This document shows, piece after piece, positions 29,887-39,447 of a stretch of 64,000 bases of DNA. Position 1 is the stretch's first letter; each line of letters starts with the position of its first letter. The stretch spans positions 5,045,782 through 5,109,781 of the forward strand of contig BCHX01000003.1 in assembly GCA_001599755.1 (NCBI GenBank), read 5' to 3'. The notes beneath the pieces are model-generated. The model was not told the DNA's origin. It saw only the letters and a program-made list of their open reading frames with translations, and did not search any database. Both the position numbers and the translations under genes were made by a program. The stretch comes from Gliomastix tumulicola (taxonomy: Eukaryota > Ascomycota > Sordariomycetes > Hypocreales > Bionectriaceae).

Positions 29887-30761
29887 ATGTCACTTGTAAC
29901 GAGACTATTAGCAGGCAAAACGGCGGCCATCACCGGCGGCACGACAGGCATCGGCCGAGCCATCACGCTCGAGTATTTGCGGCAGGGCGCCAATGTCGCC
30001 GTAAACCACCTCGGCCTCGCCAAAGATGAGCCGCTGTTGAAGAGTCTTCTCGAGGAGGCGAACGCCATGCGAGCGCAGGCACCCAAAGAAGCGCCGAGCG
30101 GGGAGATTCTGGAGCTTTCGGGCGACGTCACGGATCCTAAGACGGGGATGAGTCTCGTCAAAGAAGCTGTCGATAGGTGGGGAGGACTGGATATCTTTGT
30201 CGCCAACGCGGGCATCTTCAAGGCATCAAAATTCCTCGAGTACGCCTACCTACACTGGCGGCCCTGTGCTGTGAAAAATGCTGATTAGCTGTACTTAGCA
30301 TCGACAAGGAGATGTTTGACAAGTCGATGGAGGTCAATGTCAACGGTGCCTTCTACGCCTGCCAGGCTGCTGCACGACAAATGGTTGACCAGGGCAGGGG
30401 AGGCTCTATCGTAGCCATCTCGTCCATCAGCGCCCTTCTTGGTGGTGGGCAGCAGGTTCACTACACGCCCACCAAAGCCGCCCTGTTGTCCATGACGCAG
30501 TCCATGGCGATTGCATTGGCCAAGGACAAGATTCGTGTCAACGCGCTGCTGCCGGGGACGATCCACACACAGCTGGCCGAGGAGGATATGCAGGACGAGG
30601 AGAAGCGCAAATATCTAGAGCACAGAATCCCCTGGGGGAGGGTCGGCAAGCCGGAGGACTTGGCTGGGCCTGCTGTGTTTCTGGCGGCAGATCAGCTCAG
30701 CGGGTTCGTCACGGGTGCTCAGCTGCTGGTTGATGGGGGCATGTACGTACATTTACAGTAA
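29887..30761 (+). CDS. L-rhamnose-1-dehydrogenase-like SDR (LRA1 type)
   Basis: Inferred exons 29887-30239 and 30299-30761; 271 residues. The first ATG of the frame (MSLVTRLLAGKTAAITGG) was chosen; upstream only TTG is available. SDR motifs: TGGTTGIG at about 17-24, VANAGIF, catalytic Ser in ISSISALLGG and Tyr-x3-Lys in HYTPTKAAL, ending in GAQLLVDGGMYVHLQ. The close match over the second half to yeast LRA1 (SSISALVGG, HYTPTKAG, LPGTI, EEDLKDPEKRKYMEGRIPLGRVG pattern) supports NAD(P)-dependent oxidation of L-rhamnose, or a similar 6-deoxy or pentose sugar, to the lactone. That is step one of the non-phosphorylative pathway. The neighbouring regulator, aldolase, broken lactonase and broken sugar transporter support sugar-acid catabolism. 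Confidence 0.84.
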
Positions 30762-31142
30762 AAAACATACATACCATATGTCTCAAGGGTCTAGACTTGG
30801 AGCAATAGTTCGATATATCATGGCATTGACTCGTGAAGAGGACGTGCGTGTTGCGTCTACGGTCCAAAGATCAGGGTTGAAAAACAGACATAAATGTTTG
30901 ATCATCCATCTCCCTCTGCTGATACAGAGGTACATCGTTCCCGCTATAAATCCCCGTGGGCTGATGGTTCAGCGGGGAAGCTCCCTGACTCTTGTCCTAG
31001 CGCCGCTGGACAAGAGCTAACGAGACCGCTCAGCTGCACTATCATCAGTGGAACCCCTTCTGGAGCTTTGCCAACTTTCTCCTCTGCTTGTCTTTGCTAC
31101 GCAGGCAGTCTCTGCTTGAGGGGAAGCCCGTCCGCCGTCACA
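30762..31142. promoter_or_regulatory. Promoter region of the second Zn2Cys6 factor
   Basis: 381 bp upstream of the regulator. TATAAA at 30945-30950 puts transcription start near 30975-31000. This excludes an in-frame ATG at 30894 and supports the ATG at 31143. No other feature seen. Confidence 0.5.
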
Positions 31143-33643
31143 ATGATCAGCGAGTCCTCCTCGGGGCCGAAGAAGAGCGACGCATTGCCATCGCCCTCAG
31201 CGACCCCCGGTCCAGGCATGCCAGACTCCCAGACACGCAGCGAGGGAGAGACGCCCCGCTACAGTCGTGGTCGGCTCTCACGGGGCAAAGGCCTGCGCAA
31301 AACGACTGGCTGGTGAGTTCTGCCCGCGCCCGGCAAAAGCCTGCCCCCGGCCGTGACTCTTCTTCCCTGCCTCGGGATATTCAACAAATCTCACCTCTCA
31401 CATAACACAGTCTGACCTGCCGCCGACGACACGTCAAATGCGACGAGGATAAGCCTCGCTGCGGACCGTGCGCAAAGAGGAGAGTCAGCTGCAGCTACGC
31501 AGCATCGAACGAGGACCGTCGCCAGACACCGCGACATGCTTCATCCCGAGATGGCGCCTCCGATCATACGGCCACTCCTGCGGCGCGCGTGCCCGACAGC
31601 ACGGTCAGCGAGTCTATGGGACCGCCGCGGATGGCGACACTGGGGGCATCAGCGGGTGAGCGCGACGACCAGGGCTTGGGGATGGACACTGTTGTCTCTC
31701 CGGAGGCAGAGTGGACTGAGGATGCAAGCAGCGTTGTACGGGACAGAGCTATCCATCCCGGAGGAAGCTTCAATGGCGACATCATAGGCGCCGCAGGGGG
31801 GCAGTACGAGTTCCATGCTGTTGAGACCAGCCACACGCATCCGTCTGCCTCCCGCGCGGCAGGGCCTGACAGTCTGGACGGTATCAGTTCTCTACCTTAC
31901 GGCGTTCGGTCGCCGGCGCCTGTGGCACCATACCAAGCACACTGCCAGTTTACTGGATATCCCGGGATGCCCGTCGAATCGCCTACTACCAGGTGGCTCG
32001 ATCTCCTGATAGGAGATGCCACCATTCAGAACGGTCCGCTGCCAGACTGGGAGTATGACTCCAATGGCTTGGATGTGTTCGGCAACTCCGTGGCGCAGAG
32101 CCCTGTATCTCATTCCGCAACTATTTCTATACCGCTCAAGCAGATCAGCGAACCCAGCTCGAGGCTGGGGCATCCATTCTCAACGGCTTCGACGTCGAGT
32201 GGCTATCTCAGGGAGCGGATTCCGTACGTAGGAAACCAGAAGCGCGAGGAGCTGGCTTGGAAGGCGATAGAGCCGATAGAGCTGCAGCCACACGAAACCG
32301 TTCTCCTCCGACACTACACTGATCACATCAGTCTTTGGGTGAGTACCATTTCCCCGGAGAGCACTACTCAGTGCCGCTAATAATGCCACAGCTCGACTTG
32401 TTCGACCCATGCCGTCCTTTTGGGACGTACGTCCCACATCTCGCTGTAGATACTCACTTCTTTAATGGCGGTTGATCTATTATTACATCGCTGACCCTTT
32501 TGAGACAGATGCACAGCGCGGGGCTGATGAACGCGATCCTCGCCCTTTCAGCTCGGCACCTGTCCATTACCCAGCAGGACAATGCCCCCGAGAGCGGAGG
32601 AGACGGTCCCGATCCAAACGACGCGGTCGACTACTACTTGAAAACCCTGCACTACAGCCAAAGGGCCCTGCAATACGACACCTACAAGACGAGTCTGGAG
32701 CTCCTGGCCATATCCATCATCGTGTCTTCATACGAGATGCTCGGTGGCTCAAGCGCCAACTGGGGCAAACACCTCGAGGGCGTCTTCTGGATACAGCGGT
32801 CACAGGTGATTCACGGCGATACTGGAGGGCTGAGGCAGGCCGTATGGTGGACGTGGCTGTGCCAGGATGTATGGGCCGCCTTCCGGGAGAAGAGGAAGCC
32901 GTTCACATTCTGGGCACCATCGAGGACGTTGGCCGAGCTGAATCCGGTTGAGATTGCAGCGAGGTCGGTGTATAACTACGCCAAGGTCGTTGGATTCTGC
33001 TCTGCAGACGCCATGGGGAACGGGAGGGACGTCTCGGCCAGGACACTGGAGGCCGATGTGCTGTTGCAGCAGCTGGAGGAGTGGAGGACCTACCTGACGC
33101 TCGAGTTTGACCCTTTGCCTTCGAGCTTCTCCCGACAGGATTCAGGGGATGTCTTCCCACTTGTATGGATCCAGCCGTCAGTATTTGGTCAGTATATCTA
33201 TCTCCCTTCTTATGAAGGGCACACTTGTCAAGTTCAGGGCTGATGACGGAAGCTAGCTGTGTCGATGCAGCTCTACTATTGCTCGCTGATCCTGGTCCAT
33301 CTCCAGCGACCCATGTCTGGAGGCCTAGATGACCATCTCGAACGTCGAACGGTCCTGAGAGACTGCGCAAAGATGGTCTGTGGTATTGCAAGGACACTGA
33401 CGGACTATGCATCCAGCATCATGTCATCCCAGTGTCTATTCATCGGTACGAGGATTCGAGCTTCCTTTTGCAGGCATTCACCATGGCTGACAGCATGAGT
33501 GAGTAGCGGGAATGACATTAGAAGACGAGAAACAGAGGAACACAGTGCTGGACCTCTTGCATGACTGCCAGAAACGAGGAGGGTGGCCAAGCCACTCTCT
33601 CGGACACGATCTATCGCAGATATGGAAACGAAGTGGCCGATGA
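31143..33643 (+). CDS. Zn2Cys6 transcription factor next to sugar-acid genes
   Basis: Inferred exons 31143-31312, 31411-32338, 32392-32445, 32509-33187, 33257-33445 and 33507-33643; 718 residues, all junctions in phase. Exon 1 splices inside the zinc cluster, as commonly seen. It gives KTTGCLTCRRRHVKCDEDKP and on, C-x2-C-x6-C-x6-C-x2-C-x6-C. The fungal transcription-factor domain (Fungal_trans_2 type) follows: LLRHYTDHISLWLDLFDP, FGTYVPHLA-MHSAGLMNAILALSARHLS, ISIIVSSYEMLGGS and VWWTWLCQDVWAAF. It ends in LLHDCQKRGGWPSHSLGHDL-x-QIWKRSGR. Nuclear regulator. It sits between the rhamnose-type SDR and the class II aldolase, and its 3' end faces the aldolase 3' end with only 68 bp between stops. 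It probably controls these genes, comparable in position to TRC1 in yeast rhamnose clusters; that comparison is inference. Confidence 0.87.
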
Positions 33644-33711
33644 ATCCCGAGATCAGTATTCTTTTTTCTGGTCTATCCTTCTGCTACCCTTGGTCGGTCT
33701 CAAAGCGATCT

Positions 33712-34587
33712 CTACGAAGCCCGACCAGCTGACCCTATGACCTCCATCCAGTACACCGTGTCGGCAACCACCTTCTCAACGCCCTCCTCCATCACCGACG
33801 TATAGGGTTTCGTGCCGACGGTGGACTTGAGGTGGGCATAGTAGTCATCCAGCACGGCTCTGTTGACGTTGATTTTGGTTGCTCCCGCCTTGATGCACTC
33901 GCGCATGAGCTCGGGCGAGAAGCCGTTGGTGCCATGCAAAGCCACGCTGACCCGCCTGTTGATCTGCTCTCGAACTTTCTCGAACCTCGCAAAGTCAAGC
34001 TGGGGACCCTGAGGCCCATACTCGCCGTGGACGTTTCCAAAGGCTGGAGCCAAAGCGTCGACCCCCGTCGCCACAAACTGCTCAACCTCCTGGGGCGTCG
34101 TCTTGGTAGCTTCGAGTCCGGCCGTATCCATGACACCGTCCTCGCCGCCTTCGATCCTTCCGGGCTCTGCCTCGGTGGCAATGTGTCTCTCGTTGCAGTA
34201 TTTGACCCATTTCGCGGTCTTGGCCAGATTCACCTCCTTCACATAGTGCGACATGTCCACCATTATACTATCGAACGGGAGGGTATCCGCGGCGAGCTGG
34301 ATGATATCCTCGTCTTGGGCGTGGTCCAGATGTATCGATATCGGTACGGAGGCCTTTCGAGCCGCCTTGGCCGCCGCGTCGATGAGGATGCCGCCGGAGA
34401 ATTTGATGGCCCAGGGGAAGAACTGGATGATGAGAGGGGACCGGGCCTGCTCGGCGGCGCGGACCAGGCCGAGAACTTGCTCGATGTTGTAGGCGATGGC
34501 TGCGAGGACGCCGTATTTCCCATCCTCTGCGGCTTTGAGAATCTGGATATGGCGATTCGTCGCTTTCCAGTCGTTTGCAGTCGCCAT
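33712..34587 (-). CDS. Class II (zinc) ketose-bisphosphate-type aldolase
   Basis: Intronless, 291 residues, cytosolic. Fructose-/tagatose-bisphosphate aldolase family TIM barrel. Visible residues: HLDHAQD at 86-92, with Asp88 as proton donor and His89 as zinc ligand; EAEPGRIEGGEDG at 139-151; His187 in NVHGEYGP and His218 in ALHGTNG as further zinc ligands; and GATKINVNRAV at 235-245 for phosphate/substrate binding. It cleaves or forms a C-C bond of a ketose or keto-acid, releasing DHAP in classical members. The family has many fungal paralogues outside glycolysis. In a rhamnose-type pathway one would expect an HpcH/HpaI-type aldolase (LRA4), so this gene may act on a different intermediate. 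It is convergent with the Zn2Cys6 gene and lies next to a broken lactonase gene. Confidence 0.88.
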   Translation of the reverse strand: MATANDWKATNRHIQILKAAEDGKYGVLAAIAYNIEQVLGLVRAAEQARSPLIIQFFPWAIKFSGGILIDAAAKAARKASVPISIHLDHAQDEDIIQLAADTLPFDSIMVDMSHYVKEVNLAKTAKWVKYCNERHIATEAEPGRIEGGEDGVMDTAGLEATKTTPQEVEQFVATGVDALAPAFGNVHGEYGPQGPQLDFARFEKVREQINRRVSVALHGTNGFSPELMRECIKAGATKINVNRAVLDDYYAHLKSTVGTKPYTSVMEEGVEKVVADTVYWMEVIGSAGRAS

Positions 34588-34881
34588 CGCTGTCGAGATG
34601 GTGGGAGCGTTTCGCGGCTCGGAAATGAATGTTCAGTGATTTTGACGATGTATCGTTTATTTTGATAGACGCGACACAAAAAATGGAAAGCCCAGAAAGA
34701 GATAAAGTGTTGGAGATGGGAGGACCTTTGTAATACTGCCAGAGACCCTCTGAGATACGACGTGGGCCGCGCGATTCGTGTCGAGGGCTGGCTTCCTGTA
34801 CAGACATCCACATATGAGTATCATTGTAGTATTAGTCTGTGCTCTCTGTACTTCATCACATGTACGACCAGCACGGTTGGA
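34588..34881. other. Aldolase promoter and lost lactonase 5' end
   Basis: Sequence between the aldolase start and the recognisable part of the lactonase pseudogene. It presumably includes the aldolase promoter and the decayed beginning of the lactonase. Nothing else is seen. Confidence 0.4.
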
Positions 34882-35662
34882 ATGGCAAATGGAGGAGTGA
34901 GCTACGACGAGGGCATCATTTTCTGTGCTCCGGGCTCGTCAACGCAACCCAGCGGCCTCTTCACCACGCAGGCATAGTCGACCCGTGACGTCAAGCCCCT
35001 GCTCACCAGCTACATGTAAAGGCCGTTCAATTCTGTCAATGATGTTGTCGTTCATCCAGGTGGGAGAATATGGTTCATAGTCCCTTGTCATGGCCATGAT
35101 CAGGGATATAGGCTGAAGCCAGCCCTATCAAATCTAGTGTACAGATATGAGCCTAAGACGGGTGCAATCAGAGCCGTGGCAGATGACTTTGGGCGACCAA
35201 ATGGTATCTGCTCTTCTCCGGACTTAAAGACAGTCTATATGACGGACGGGGACCAGATTCGTGCGTAGAATGTAGACTATAGCCGGACTGCCTCCATGCA
35301 AGCCCTCCCTGAGATCCTTTATGGCTCATGTGGTTAAAGCTAATCTCTAACATCGTGTGGCATTAGATCTCGTACAATTACATGGACAGCCGTTCTTATC
35401 GAACCGCCGCCTGTTCGCTCTTGTCGACGTGGGAATCCCAGGTGGTATCAAGTGTGATACGGACGGCAATATGTATAGCGGTTATGGTGATGGTGTTTAT
35501 GGGTGGTCTCCAGGGGGCGTTCTTTTTAGCAAGACTTTGATACCAGGAGCGATGGCCAACTTCTGCTTCGGTCCCAACGGCGAGATGTTCATCTTGAATG
35601 AACATCGGCTGTGGAAAGTATAGTTAGACTCACCAACAAAGGGGGCGTTGCTAGGCATCTGA
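34882..35662 (+). pseudogene. SMP-30 / gluconolactonase-like lactonase, degenerate
   Basis: The C-terminal two thirds of a six-bladed SMP-30/gluconolactonase-type protein can be read in one frame with stops: NGGVSYDEGIIFCAPGS, then FNSVNDVVVHPGGRIWF, LVYRYEPKTGAIRAVADDF, GRPNGICSSPDLKTVYMTDGD. After a likely intron or damaged stretch (about 35265-35365) come GQPFLSNRRLFALVDVGIP, GIKCDTDGNMYSGYGDGV and ANFCFGPNGEMFILNE. In-frame stops are at 34975-34977, 35017-35019, 35266-35268 and 35621-35623. Homologues carry Gln at the last two positions, so these look like CAG-to-TAG changes. The N-terminal part is absent or unrecognisable. Intact family members hydrolyse aldonolactones, the step after a sugar dehydrogenase such as the LRA1-like neighbour. 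Exon skipping could bypass one stop but not all. Confidence 0.8.
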
Positions 35663-36339
35663 TGCAATCTGCTGTACATAACTTAGCATAGCAGTCCCCA
35701 GACTGCAATATGAAATGTTCATCAATAATCAGCAGACCATTTTACCCACACGGATTTCTGCCCTGGCAAGATGCAGTAGCTCTGCTATTTGATCAAGGGC
35801 CCATTTCCCTCGAGCCGAGGAAAAGCCCACAAGTAAAGCCGTCCTCGCCCCTCATCGGGATGACATTGCTCAGGGGGGATCATCATCGATCGCATGCTAA
35901 GAGAAAATAGCAGTTGGTACTACTAAGTTGATTCAGGCTAAGGTAGTGAAGAGGCTAGACCGATGTGTGGCTAGAACGAGGTGTTCTCGAATAATGCGCA
36001 CGCAAGACCCTCCTCGCGGAGCTCTTATTGCTTGGTCGTCTTCCAGGTACACTAGCATGCTTGTCCTCTTCACATTCGTTGGCTCTCGTCCAGATTCTTC
36101 TTGTTCAGAAGATGATTTTGCCCATCATTTAACTACCCCTCGCCGATATTCCGTGCCCTGGCTATGTGTCATTGTTGGTAGACCTGGAGGAGCAAGCCCT
36201 CGAGCCGAACGAGCTCCTCCATCATACAAGTCTGGGGTTGGGAAATGGACCAGTGGCACTCAGACTGATCACGACTGCGAGCTTGAAGCATCTCAGGGTA
36301 AATCAAAGGGCTTCTCAAGAGCAGTTGATAGAAAGCGTT
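35663..36339. other. Non-coding transition zone
   Basis: No intact gene. Open frames lack family features. A weak resemblance of ALLFDQG near 35780 to the first segment of sugar permeases could be an N-terminal relic of the transporter remnant further right, but it is too short to claim. Confidence 0.4.
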
Positions 36340-36600
36340 TTCTACTGGCAATATTCAGGAAGTTCTCGTACAGGTCATTGTATGCTTCTGCACCTGCGTG
36401 TCTAATGTTGGTCTGGACCCACGGCTCAGCCAGATCCTCGGAGGATGCATTGACCTCATGTTCGCCATCGGCATCAGCAGCAATTGAACTTCAAGGTCGC
36501 CATGATCACGCCGATCATCATTAACAGGCTTGGTTGGAAGGTGTATCTGATCCTTACCGCTACTAATACCGTTTTCCTTCCCATGGTTTGCTTTCTCTAG
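36340..36600 (+). pseudogene. MFS sugar transporter remnant
   Basis: Two fragments of a fungal hexose/sugar permease lie end to end in different frames. One (about 36399-36486) reads VGLDPRLSQILGGCIDLMFA, matching the loop and membrane segment 7-8 region. The other (about 36487-36600) reads NFKVAMITPIIINRLGWKVY and then LILTATNTVFLPMVCF, matching segments 11-12. The roughly 80 residues that should separate them are missing and the frame shifts, so the copy is deleted and dead. It lies at the edge of the AT-rich block and would fit as the uptake gene of the adjacent sugar-acid cluster. Confidence 0.6.
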
Positions 36601-36818
36601 AGTAATCGCGGTCATGGTGTTATACTTTTCCGGTTTAGCGCCCGCCTAAAGGGGGATCATGCCCCTTGCTACTCTAGCATCCTACCACCCCTACGCCTTA
36701 TATTAGTAGCCCTAGCACTATATAAACCTTATAACTACCTACCTCCCTCTTAAGGTATTATTAACTTCTTCTCTTCCTTTTTTTCCTCTTTATCCTTATC
36801 CCTCTCCTTCCTCCTCCT

Positions 36819-37094
36819 TATGACGAATGGGGTGATTCGTCTAGTGTAGGGTAGTTAAATTAGGGTTTAAATAAGTTTTATATTCTTAGAACTCTAGAAT
36901 ATCTTAACTAAGTGGGTAGTAGTTATAGGTAATAAGTTATAAGTATTAGTAAAGCTAAGAGGAACTAATATTAATAAAGGATGCTCTAGCTTAATATATT
37001 TATTAATAAAGAGTATATTTAAGTAAAGTGCTTTATTAATAGCTAGTGAGCTATTTAATCTATTTAGGTAATAACTATATATATATATACTAGG
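36819..37094 (-). mobile_element. Truncated LTR of the 471-bp family
   Basis: Matches the first 275 or so bases of the 471-bp LTRs at 51032, 52866 and 60279 (same GGGTGATT, TTCTTAGAACTCTAGAAT and AAAGTGCTTTATTAATAGCTA landmarks). It then breaks off after TACTAGGT. It keeps CpG and more G/C than the other copies (GACGAATGGGGTGATTCGTC), so it is less mutated. On the element's own coding strand this is the LTR's 3' end. Confidence 0.8.
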
Positions 37095-37925
37095 TGCTAA
37101 GAAGGGGGGAATATTAGTCCGCTGTGTTTAGGTGATTTTATTTATCTTAATAAAATATATTATAGCTTAACTTTATTAAAATAAGTTTATTTTAAATAAA
37201 GTTTAATATATAAATATAAAAAGATTAAATTTAATAATATGTAAAATCTTAAGATTATATATTATAACCTAGCGCTATAGTTATAGGATTATAGGCTTAG
37301 TGGAGTAAGGTAAATTAAAACTAAGAATATTTTAATTTTAACTTAAAAATAACTTAAAGAGCTAGGTTTAATATAGAGTTAATTACCTTAGAGTAAGTTT
37401 ATAATATTTACCTATTTTATAAACTACTAGTAAATATTATAAATAAAGTAAACTAATACTTTATATATATATATATATATAGTTATTACTTAAATAAATT
37501 AAATAGCTTACTAGCTATTAATAAAGTATTTTACTTAAAAGTACCTTTTACTAATAAGTATTTAAGTTAAAAAGTCCTTTACTATATATATTATAATATT
37601 ATTAATATTTATATTTATCTACTATAATATTATTTACTTAGTTTAAGATATTTTAGTATTTTAAAAATATAAAATTATTTAAACTTAATTTAATATAATA
37701 GGTTATTAATAAAATAAGTAGCTAGGTAGAGATAATTATATTTAAAGACTAAAGCTTATTTTCTTTTATTATAATAGGAGGAAGTAAGGGCTTTATATAG
37801 AAAATATAAAGCTTTATTTATAATTAGCTTTTATTTTATATTTATTATTATATTATAGGTTATATATACTTAGAGGTTCCCCTCTAAGTTAAAGGGTTAT
37901 TATAATTATCCCCCCTTCTTAGTAT
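37095..37925. repeat. Segment bounded by inverted repeats
   Basis: Starts GCTAAGAAGGGGGGAATATT (37096) and ends with a near-complementary copy ATTATCCCCCCTTCTTAGT (about 37902-37920). Inside, 37461-37580 is an inverted copy of part of the truncated LTR at about 36965-37090. This could be a terminal-inverted-repeat insertion of about 0.83 kb into the LTR, or a rearranged LTR pair. No transposase is readable. Confidence 0.45.
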
Positions 37926-39150
37926 TTATATCTCTATAATAATATATATTTTTCCTTAAAAATTTTCTAGCTTATATAAAAAATAATATAATAACTTCTT
38001 ATAAATTATTAACTTATTACTACTACTTCTCCTTATTAATATTTTTATTTTTCTTATTTTTTATTTATATTTATTAATTTTCTTTTATAAATATTATAAC
38101 TTTAAATAATTAAATAACTTTTAAGTATATTACTAGTACTCCCTTTATAGGTTTTAGCTTTATTACTTTATAATATTCTTTTATAGCTTATACTATACTT
38201 TAATTTACTATATTACTTTCTTATAGATATTTTAGTATAACTTTAGCTTTACCTTATAAATATATTTAATATTATTTTTCCTCTTACCCTATATTTATAA
38301 GTAGTTTAATTATTAATTAGTAACTTAGTTTTACCTCTTTTATTACTATTAAAGCTACTATAGCTAAGCTTTAGCTTATTATCTTAAGTAAATTATTTAT
38401 TATTTTTTTTTAAAAAAAAAATTAATTATATTAATTTATTAATAGTAAATATAGCTAATTCTACCCCTAAATACCTATTAAGTCCCCCTAGAGATTCTAA
38501 GCTTACTAAATCTCTCTTTAAAGTTTTATTTATTAATATAAGTAAGTCTATTAATAACTTAAAGGATCCTTACTTAAATTAACTTATTAACTTTAAAATA
38601 CTTTCTCTTTAGAATACTATTAATATTTATACTTAGTATTAGTACTATATATATTCTTATTAGTATACTCTCTATAAGGAGAAGAAGAATACTAAAGTTT
38701 TATTTTTATTATAAGTAATTTTATACTATACTCCTCTATTTAGTCTTAATATTAATTATTTAAGTTTCTACTACTTTTATTATATTAGTGGAAATAACTT
38801 ATATAAGTTAATATAATTTATTACTTTTTTATTATTAGGTTATTTTTATAAAGTTAATTTTTTTTTTTAAGTTTTTAATATAATAAAAATCTAATATAAT
38901 AAATTAAACCTCTTATTTAATTAAGCTTTATTTATAGTTAAAGTTTATTTTATTAGTAATAAAGATATTATATTTATTAATTAGTCTTATTAAAGAGAGG
39001 AAGCTATTAAGCTTTTTTTTATCTTATTATTTAAGAGTTATTAAATCCTTATAATTACTATTTATATACTTTTTACTACCTTTTATACTATATATACTTA
39101 GTATTATTAAAATTATAGTTTATTTAGTAATAAATACTATTATATAGTAG
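37926..39150. other. Unclassified RIP-degraded sequence
   Basis: AT-rich, no readable protein on either strand and no repeat partner recognised elsewhere in the window. Probably an old transposon fragment. Confidence 0.5.
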
Positions 39151-39447
39151 TAATTCGGGGGAAACGGTTCACTATCTAGCTATATAGTCACTATATAGCT
39201 ATTATACTACTTAATTAGGTGGAGCTATCTAGTTAGTATTTCTCCCATGTATTTATTATTAAATAGAGCTAATAAGCTACCTAATTAGGTAGTATAAAGG
39301 TAATATAGAGAGAGAGCTATTAGATTTTCCCCTTTTAATTTAGTTAATTAATATTAAGATGGAAGATGGTAAAATTTTCTATCTACCTAATTAGGTAGAG
39401 CCCGCCCCCTTAATAGGGCCTGGGCCTGGGCCTAATACCCCGAGTTA
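39151..39447 (-). repeat. LTR of element 1 (3' LTR)
   Basis: 297 bp, ends TAATTCGGGG...CCCCGAGTTA (short inverted ends, presumably TG...CA before mutation). Aligns without gaps to 43332-43628; differences seen are transitions. It is less mutated than its partner (keeps GGGCCTGGGCCTGGGCC). Confidence 0.85.

Noticed and set aside
30894..31142. In-frame ATG at 30894 as start of the second Zn2Cys6 factor
   Set aside because: A TATA box at 30945-30950 lies downstream of it, and the extension has no typical regulator composition.
35928..36524. A 198-codon plus-strand frame as a gene
   Set aside because: No family features; it overlaps the sugar-permease remnant read in other frames and has no coherent composition.
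1..36650. tRNA, rRNA or other structured RNA genes
   Set aside because: No cloverleaf with internal A and B boxes or conserved rRNA stretch was noticed on either strand; a covariance-model scan was not possible.
39151..39447. Interpretation of the 297-bp repeats as MITEs, from their short inverted ends
   Set aside because: They flank a region with a Gypsy reverse transcriptase in consistent orientation, so LTRs explain them better. Absence of a visible target duplication leaves slight doubt.
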